DNA of 64,000 bases from NCBI RefSeq assembly GCF_003115845.1, contig NZ_KZ819023.1, forward strand, positions 334,920 to 398,919, written 5' to 3'. Positions 59,701 to 64,000 of this stretch are shown piece after piece. The notes under the pieces were generated by a model that saw nothing but the letters and a program-made list of their open reading frames with translations, ran no database searches and had not been told where the DNA came from. Positions within the stretch are counted from its first letter, which is position 1. Each line of letters starts with the position of its first letter. The translations under genes were made by a program, and so were the position numbers. The stretch is from Brenneria roseae subsp. roseae (GTDB lineage Bacteria; Pseudomonadota; Gammaproteobacteria; Enterobacterales; Enterobacteriaceae).

Positions 59701-61955
59701 CTGGCGCGGTGAAAATGGAAGGGAAACCGGCTCCCCAAAACGGATTGGGTCTGCATCGTCAGGAAAAAGATCTTGCCCCCATGTTGCTGGCTGCGATGCA
59801 GAGCACGCCCTCATCCAAAGAGAGTACGGCCGGCTCGCTGGTGAAAGCGTTTGTCGACAGCAAAACCCCGATGCAGCAGAAACTGAATACCGATGCGCCC
59901 GGTCAGCAGCGTGATACCCGCGACATGATGTCGCTGGCCAAAACCCGGCTGGTGCTGGATACGTTGACGATCGGCGATGTAGACGAATTGACCAACCGCC
60001 TCGGCGCGTTGTCCGGTACGTCGCCGGACGAGGCGACGCTGGCGCCGTTGATGAACGCGCTTAATGTGCTGCGGCAGGGCGAATACGGGGAGAACCCGGT
60101 GAAGAAACTGACCGATATGGGTTTTACCAATCACAAGGCGCTGGAAGCGGATTACGACTCCATTAAAACGTTCATGAAGGCGTTCAGAAGGGAGGATCAC
60201 GCCGTCAGCGTCACTTCCAGGACCGTGATGCAGACCACCGGCCAGGCGGACATGATCGATAAAATGAAAGCCACCTTGTTATCGCTGGATAGCAACGAAA
60301 GTATCGCATTCAGCCGTAATTATGGCGGCGGCGCGTCGATGGCGTTTGTCGTGACGGGCACGTCATTGCCTTTTCCGCCGGTGCCGGGGGGCGGTATCAG
60401 TGGCGAAAGAACCTATAGCATGAATTTTTCCCGTGCGGGTAACGGCGTCAATGTGTCCTTTGAACGCAGCGGCGGCGTCACGGGTAAGCTGTCCTACTCC
60501 GGCGGTTATGATGTCAGTGAATACCTGACAGGAAAAACCTCGGCGCAAATGGCGCAGGACATCAACAGCAAGTACAGCTTTACCCCCGACGTGCGCGCCT
60601 CTTTCAGCGTATCGGCCAGCCTGAATATGGCGCAACAGAATGCGCTTAACTTTTCACTGACGGAAGAGGAACTGCCGGCGTTTATCGACGGACTGTCCAG
60701 CGGCGCGATTAACCCTTTGGATCTGCTGGATAAAGGGGAGCAGCACAGCGTGCAGTCGGGTAAAACGGTCAGTTTTGATCTGGATGGCAATGCGGCGCTG
60801 GAACTGCGCGGCGGGATCAATTTAACCCATAAAGGCGCAGCGCCTACCGAAGCCGTATTGCGCGGCTCTGTCGGGATGACCGCCGGCGTCAACGCCCTGT
60901 CCGCGAACAGCGCCAAAAGTGTTGCGCAAAGCGAAAACTCAACCACCTATACCGTCTCCGACAATCGTATGCGCTTCATGAATCAGGCGGCGGCGGGAAC
61001 GAACGCCGCGCTCAGCGCCGGTATCGTCAGAACCACCAAAGATGGCCTCGTCCCGATCTTTACCTCAACCAGCATCGGGGTGAACGTTTCGATGGATTCA
61101 CGCACCAACCAATCGATCAGCCTGAACATGAAGAAGGCGGAACCGCTGGAGAAAAAAGACATTGATGAGATAACCCAAACGCTCTCGTCGGCTTTTACCG
61201 ATCCGGCCAGCCAGCTGTTGATCGATGGCGTGAAGAAAATGTCGGAACCGAATGAACAGCTGGCGATTCTGAGCGGGCACTTTTCCGACAAAGGAGGGGA
61301 GACGGACGATCGGTACCAGGGGCTAATGGCGTTGAAGCGTCTGAACGTTCGTCAGGACGTTGCCCTGCGGGATGGCGCGACGCTGGACAGCGTGAAACAT
61401 ACCACTTCGTACACCAATCTGAGCAAACTGACGGAAAACGGGCTGTTCCGGGTGCTGAGTAGCCACCTGTTTTCCACATTGCCGCCGAGTAATGCCGACC
61501 GCATTAATCAGTTGATTGCGGAGAATCCGGCGTTAAACGATATCGTCAGCCGGTTGCAGGCCAGTGATAAAGCCACGGTATCGGTAGCGCTGGAGCTGAA
61601 GGACGATGTCCGGGAAAAAATAGAACAGGGCATTCAGAATAAAACGCATGGAAAAGATGATGTTATCGCGCTGTTCAAGGATCGCAATAACCTGCGTCTG
61701 GCCAGCATCAATGTCTCGCAAACGGTGAAAAAGAGCGAAGGATTCAATACGCCGTCGGTCATTATCAACGCGTCAAGCAGTGCGAGCGTGAGCATGAGCA
61801 AACTGCTTGGCAGCATCAACTTCAGCTATGGTCAGGACCAGACGCTGCCGCAAAGCTACCAACTGGGCGGGGAGATTGCGAAAGCGCATCCGTCCACAGC
61901 CAGCGCATTGCAACAGTTACAGCAAGAAGGTCTGAAACTGAAAGGACAATCATAA
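56757..61955 (+). CDS. dspE: AvrE-family effector DspE
   Basis: DspE is the large type III effector that causes water-soaking and cell death. AvrE-family proteins are reported to form a channel in the plant membrane. The 1732-residue protein has a disordered Ser/Pro-rich N-terminus (about 1-220) with internal repeats. A region with beta-propeller-like repeats follows (about 225-830, e.g. DKSGRLFAIQSEGEHHVALH, VDNTLGLTSPAPVG). The C-terminal half contains helices and many beta strands (e.g. FSRAGNGVNVSFERSGGV, GGINLTHKGAAP), consistent with the barrel domain. Erwinia amylovora DspE is about 1838 residues, Pectobacterium about 1630. The ribosome site is weak (GGGATTCACC). dspF follows within 14 bases. 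Confidence 0.96.
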   Translation: MQIIRHVKSILHLDKASPSDSHPPPLTQGRSSSSGQKNVQSLIQHGLHDKNKPLVLTQGAGSQVKNQGARLTDLRASLASGGMIQSLPRTMRDSLSSGGPIQSLARREAPMASLTRESSSGSLSGSERFFTPPGSLPGSPRRSESDSDTSQRFYTAPSSPVASPRHEISMHTGRRTWEPGESSQPPTAGAKTQRANSSEDLRASLASGGPIQSLARVAPAAEFRIRMDDHGKLQFGKGLPDTLTTLLQQTLGKNSQPFVAHHESQDARQHVLLDKSGRLFAIQSEGEHHVALHSSERRAIPGMDGQGKDQTGSIQPAPAPGHFTLQAASGESVDVPLSGRMNHELLTGVYQQPGPASDIGGQLRIHDGKLFALDTEFGVWQQASEVSHRQLSRQGDGQLYAIQDSHTLINLSPGSGASAFNDKIGAFSANQNGQLAVLTERDYVTQLHLLSSLDATPQPVELRLADSAPVHAQSVAITAERLLIADSAGKLYHAPLPGTGEPSVTLTPYDTPALDTTLGADRRITGFSHDEHGQIHALVTDRQGQKHVASLGHNAMSPVPGWNLSDSLVVDNTLGLTSPAPVGIDTLDLGRQGKLGLQDGKVHFYNDNTRNWDTSSVEAGQLKRGLDNQAYILKDGEILPLTINQKSATFTHGDNNVFALSQVRPAPSADTALPGIDKQEGVSAMAVVNRNKFITVNPQGDLHFHQIKPGSDKQAAPPLALPKNGLSGEIRDITLDSRQNLFALNHDGALFQLPKADWQSAASHIEAQWRPVNTPIDGKINAIGTDAQNRLQVAQDEHQLHILQSDGWKTEIPKGKEAVKPETRAAETVFNTLDTATKGKRMPFTGVSVKADAQLLGKTGAESQQVKSNLSDLVRAHIFTFSLAMPRPIKTFTDHVQHQLAGREGLKPVYDMQAVLLKKLEAATAQPKAPTMDLASKIAHLDLGEKGQPLINLLKQFHTELESSSANAALLIGRELRLLNDAGAVKMEGKPAPQNGLGLHRQEKDLAPMLLAAMQSTPSSKESTAGSLVKAFVDSKTPMQQKLNTDAPGQQRDTRDMMSLAKTRLVLDTLTIGDVDELTNRLGALSGTSPDEATLAPLMNALNVLRQGEYGENPVKKLTDMGFTNHKALEADYDSIKTFMKAFRREDHAVSVTSRTVMQTTGQADMIDKMKATLLSLDSNESIAFSRNYGGGASMAFVVTGTSLPFPPVPGGGISGERTYSMNFSRAGNGVNVSFERSGGVTGKLSYSGGYDVSEYLTGKTSAQMAQDINSKYSFTPDVRASFSVSASLNMAQQNALNFSLTEEELPAFIDGLSSGAINPLDLLDKGEQHSVQSGKTVSFDLDGNAALELRGGINLTHKGAAPTEAVLRGSVGMTAGVNALSANSAKSVAQSENSTTYTVSDNRMRFMNQAAAGTNAALSAGIVRTTKDGLVPIFTSTSIGVNVSMDSRTNQSISLNMKKAEPLEKKDIDEITQTLSSAFTDPASQLLIDGVKKMSEPNEQLAILSGHFSDKGGETDDRYQGLMALKRLNVRQDVALRDGATLDSVKHTTSYTNLSKLTENGLFRVLSSHLFSTLPPSNADRINQLIAENPALNDIVSRLQASDKATVSVALELKDDVREKIEQGIQNKTHGKDDVIALFKDRNNLRLASINVSQTVKKSEGFNTPSVIINASSSASVSMSKLLGSINFSYGQDQTLPQSYQLGGEIAKAHPSTASALQQLQQEGLKLKGQS

Positions 61956-61969
61956 GGAAGGAGAAACAG

Positions 61970-62392
61970 ATGACCCCCGCACAACAACACGTTAGCCGGT
62001 TACTACAACATTACGGTCAGACACATCGCACTTCGCTGAATTTACAGGCGGGGATCTGCGTGATAAATGGGCCTGATGGACAAGAGGCCGCCATTCTGGA
62101 AATTCCGGATAACAGCGATGCTCTACTGCTGCACTGTCAGCTGATAAGCTTTCAGGGCTATGACAGCCCAGCCGCTTATCATCTGATGTTGCTACTGAAC
62201 TTTGAGATGGCGGCGATGAGGGGATGCTGGCTGGCGCTTGATGAAAATGGCATGCTACGCTTGTGTACTCAGCATGCTTTGGATTCGCTGACCGAACCGC
62301 GCTTCAGTGCGTTACTGACGGCATTTATCCACCAGGCGGGGGAGACCCGGCTGTTTGTCGACAGCCTGCTTGCTCAGGTCGATGCGGCCTGA
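61970..62392 (+). CDS. dspF: Type III chaperone DspF (class IA)
   Basis: The 140-residue CesT-like chaperone has an alpha/beta layout with acidic C-terminal part (FHLP-type segment replaced by YDSPAAYHLMLLLNFEM, WLALDENGMLRLC). It binds the N-terminus of DspE and keeps it export-ready. AAGGAGAAACAG precedes the ATG and the gene follows dspE by 14 bases. A terminator follows. Confidence 0.94.
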   Translation: MTPAQQHVSRLLQHYGQTHRTSLNLQAGICVINGPDGQEAAILEIPDNSDALLLHCQLISFQGYDSPAAYHLMLLLNFEMAAMRGCWLALDENGMLRLCTQHALDSLTEPRFSALLTAFIHQAGETRLFVDSLLAQVDAA

Positions 62393-62400
62393 AACTGAAA

Positions 62401-62430
62401 CGACGCGGCACCATCCCCTGTGCCGCGTCG
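62401..62430. terminator. Bidirectional terminator between dspF and the GntR gene
   Basis: CGACGCGGCAC and GTGCCGCGTCG form a perfect 11-bp stem with an 8-base loop. The minus-strand side is followed by TTTCAGTTTCA, so it serves the GntR gene best, and dspF as well. Confidence 0.75.
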
Positions 62431-62457
62431 CCCGATACGCCGGGGAGGGGATCGCGG

Positions 62458-63129
62458 TTATTCTTGCTGTTCGACGGCGATAAACGCCAACATGGCTTCA
62501 CTGCCGTCAAGAATATCTTCTTGAATGGATTGTCTGGCGGCCTGACTGTCCTGCTGGCGCAACGCGCTGAGCACATCGTAATGATGTTCGATCGCCATTT
62601 TCAATGAGAAATGGGCGTAGGCCTGCGCGATTAACGGCCCGGTTCGCATCCACAGGCTGCCGATAAACTGGCTCAGTAAAGGCATCTGCGCCGTCTGCGC
62701 CAGCAGTAAATGGAACTCGCTATTTAATTGTAATGCATCGCTCAGGTTATTTTTTTCAATCGCCTGCCGGTTCAGTTGAATATTCACCGCAATGCGTTGC
62801 AAATCCTGAGGCGTGATCCGTTTGGCGGCGAGTTCCGCGCCCGTTCCCTCAAGCGCAAGGCGCAGAGTACGGATCTCCATAAACTGCTCTTCGGTTAATT
62901 GCGGCACGCGAATATCTCGTGGGGTTTTCAGCACCAGCGCCTGCTCTTTGGACAGTTGCAAAATAGCGTCCCGTACCGGTGTCACACTGGTGCCAACCTG
63001 AGCGGCCAGCTCGCGGATACGCAGGCGGTCATCCGGTTTGAATCGGCCGACAATGAGCGCGTCACGCAGCATGGTGTAGACGCTGGAACCCAGATAACTG
63101 TGATTGATTTGTCCTATTGGATAGTTCAC
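62458..63129 (-). CDS. GntR-family regulator, FCD (FadR/VanR) subgroup
   Basis: The 223-residue protein has an N-terminal winged helix (about 10-75: SSVYTMLRDALIVGRFKPDD, RIRELAAQVGTSVTPVRDAILQL) and a C-terminal FCD domain (about 80-215: RTLRLALEGTGAELAAKRI, SEFHLLLAQTAQMPLLSQFIGSLW). The FCD metal site looks incomplete: of the usual Asp-His-His-His set, FHLL and EHHYD are present, but the last His position reads QED. Start is GTG at 63129 with GGGGGAATGC upstream. A TGATGCATCA palindrome lies 53 bases upstream and occurs in two promoters of the catabolic cluster at 22-26 kb, so I infer it regulates those and itself. Confidence 0.87.
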   Translation of the reverse strand: MNYPIGQINHSYLGSSVYTMLRDALIVGRFKPDDRLRIRELAAQVGTSVTPVRDAILQLSKEQALVLKTPRDIRVPQLTEEQFMEIRTLRLALEGTGAELAAKRITPQDLQRIAVNIQLNRQAIEKNNLSDALQLNSEFHLLLAQTAQMPLLSQFIGSLWMRTGPLIAQAYAHFSLKMAIEHHYDVLSALRQQDSQAARQSIQEDILDGSEAMLAFIAVEQQE

Positions 63130-63439
63130 GCATTCCCCCAGTAAAGGGCATCAGCGTCGCCCCGGCCACTCAATATACAATATGATGCATCAAAAATACC
63201 ATTCGAGAAGCCATAGCTTTCCCTTATCACACCGGCGTGCTATATCGGGCTGCTAGGCGGGAGGTCGCCAGCCGGCGGTTGGTGAGGCATATTTCTGTTA
63301 TTATTAGTTATTACAATATTTTGTATTGAGTTAAGGAAAATTAATTACTGTAAAATTATATGTCATAAAATATATTGAGCTTGATAATTAACGGTTCTAC
63401 TATAACCAATAAAAACTAATGACTTCAGGGATGAAACCG
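63130..63439. other. Divergent region between the GntR gene and the TpsB gene
   Basis: These 310 bases hold the GntR box (63183-63192), then strongly AT-rich DNA (about 63290-63420) with the TpsB promoter. No hrp box (GGAACC) is visible, so the TpsB gene is probably outside the HrpL regulon. Confidence 0.5.
63183..63192. promoter_or_regulatory. TGATGCATCA palindrome, copy 3 (putative GntR/FCD autoregulatory operator)
   Basis: Perfect palindrome, flanked ATA on the left and AAAAA on the right as in copy 1, located 53 bases before the GTG start of the GntR-family gene. Confidence 0.7.
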
Positions 63440-64000
63440 ATGCGGGTTTTTATCAGGCTGCTTTTAATTCTGCCTATTTTTTTTCCTTATTTTTCCTTGT
63501 CAGCTCCGCTTAATCCGGCGGATCGCAATGAAATACAGCAACGTCAGGCGGAAGTCATTGAACAGGCCCGCCAGCAGCGTGAATCCTTATTACAGTTGAA
63601 CCAGCCCCAGACGCGGCAAGCGGCGGGAGATGAGACCGAACAGGGTCATTGCTTTGCCATTCAGGCGATCCGCTATCGCCATAGTTCATTATTGAATGAA
63701 AAAGATAAAGAACGGTTAAATAAAAATTATATTAATCGATGTATTAATGTTAATAAAATAAATCAACTTATTCATGATGTCAGTAATTGGTATATCGAAC
63801 GCGGGTATATTACCAGTCGTGCTTTTATTGCCGGGCAGGATTTGTCCGGCGGAATATTAACGATCGATATTCTGGAAGGGCGACTGGAATATATTAAAAT
63901 CAATAATGAATCAAAGCGCATTTTAAAGCAGGTATTCCCCGGTCTTGAAGGTGAAATACTGAATCTCCGCGATATTGAACAGGGGATGGAACAGCTTAAC
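63440..64000 (+). CDS. hecB: TpsB two-partner secretion transporter, HecB/ShlB type, N-terminal part (cut by window end)
   Basis: The visible 187 or so residues begin with a signal peptide (MRVFIRLLLILPIFFPYFSL, cut after SA). A periplasmic linker helix follows (EIQQRQAEVIEQARQQRESLL), then the first POTRA domain of the ShlB type (CFAIQAIRYRHSSLL, then WYIERGYITSRAFI, LSGGILTIDILEGRLEYI). Such proteins export hemagglutinin/adhesin partners; HecA/HecB lie beside the hrp cluster in related soft-rot bacteria. ATG 63440 has AGGG nine bases upstream; ATG 63431 adds three residues. The barrel lies beyond the window. Confidence 0.85.
   Translation, partial: MRVFIRLLLILPIFFPYFSLSAPLNPADRNEIQQRQAEVIEQARQQRESLLQLNQPQTRQAAGDETEQGHCFAIQAIRYRHSSLLNEKDKERLNKNYINRCINVNKINQLIHDVSNWYIERGYITSRAFIAGQDLSGGILTIDILEGRLEYIKINNESKRILKQVFPGLEGEILNLRDIEQGMEQLN

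Noticed and set aside
1-64000. CRISPR arrays, tRNA or rRNA genes, integrase, intact insertion sequences
   Set aside because: No regular direct repeats with spacers, no cloverleaf-like or rRNA-like segments and no transposase or integrase motifs were noticed on reading; a dedicated search was not possible.

Overview
The window is chromosomal DNA from a plant-associated enterobacterium of the family Pectobacteriaceae. Pectobacterium or a close sister such as Brenneria fits best. The evidence is a complete Hrp1-type (Erwinia/Pseudomonas syringae-like) type III secretion cluster with HrpN, HrpW and DspE/F, in the gene order known from Pectobacterium, beside ordinary enterobacterial housekeeping genes (rstAB, asr, folM, chaA, chaC, gabTD). 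I saw no tRNA, rRNA, intact insertion sequence, prophage or CRISPR array.

Layout. (1) 1-7526: an EcsC-like protein cut by the window edge, a GAF/degenerate-GGDEF/EAL protein, a secreted S1 protease, then ydgU-like, asr, rstB, rstA and folM. A perfect RstA box lies upstream of asr. (2) 7594-16085: a SulP transporter, chaA, a Fur-boxed siderophore-interacting reductase, chaC, a YdiY-like outer-membrane protein, an acyltransferase-3 protein and a GlsB/YmgE stress protein. (3) 16164-28982: a nitrogen/carbon catabolic island with a Pot/POPT-type ABC importer (ATPase detached from the binding protein and two permeases), a MocR/GabR regulator divergent from gabT-gabD, an SDR dehydrogenase, an aminoglycoside-phosphotransferase-like kinase and a class III PLP enzyme resembling phospho-lyases. 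(4) 29044-31664: a PAP2 phosphatase, two small orphan genes and a repeat-like element. (5) 31697-62392: the hrp/hrc island. An operon on the minus strand (hrpJ-hrcV-hrpQ-hrcN-hrpO-hrpP-hrcQRSTU) is divergent from hrpL. The regulators hrpX, hrpY and hrpS follow, then hrpAB-hrcJ-hrpDEFG-hrcC-hrpTV, hrpN, hrpW with a small partner, and dspE-dspF. (6) 62458-64000: a GntR/FCD regulator divergent from a TpsB (HecB-like) two-partner secretion transporter cut by the window end.

How it works together. HrpX/HrpY and HrpS form the top of the regulatory chain. HrpS acts with sigma-54 at a clear -24/-12 promoter before hrpL. The ECF sigma factor HrpL then reads six hrp boxes that I could locate (before hrpJ, hrpA, hrpF, hrpN, hrpW and dspE). 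The pilus, secretin and export apparatus deliver the harpins and DspE.

The most interesting observation is a perfect 10-bp palindrome, TGATGCATCA. I found it at three places, all in promoter regions: before the ABC binding protein (22153), before the SDR-kinase-phospho-lyase operon (25789) and before the GntR regulator more than 37 kb away beside dspF (63183). I infer that this regulator controls itself and the catabolic cluster, so uptake and breakdown of GABA and/or a hydroxy-amine or amino alcohol may form one regulon physically tied to the pathogenicity island. A sigma-54-like promoter overlaps the first site.
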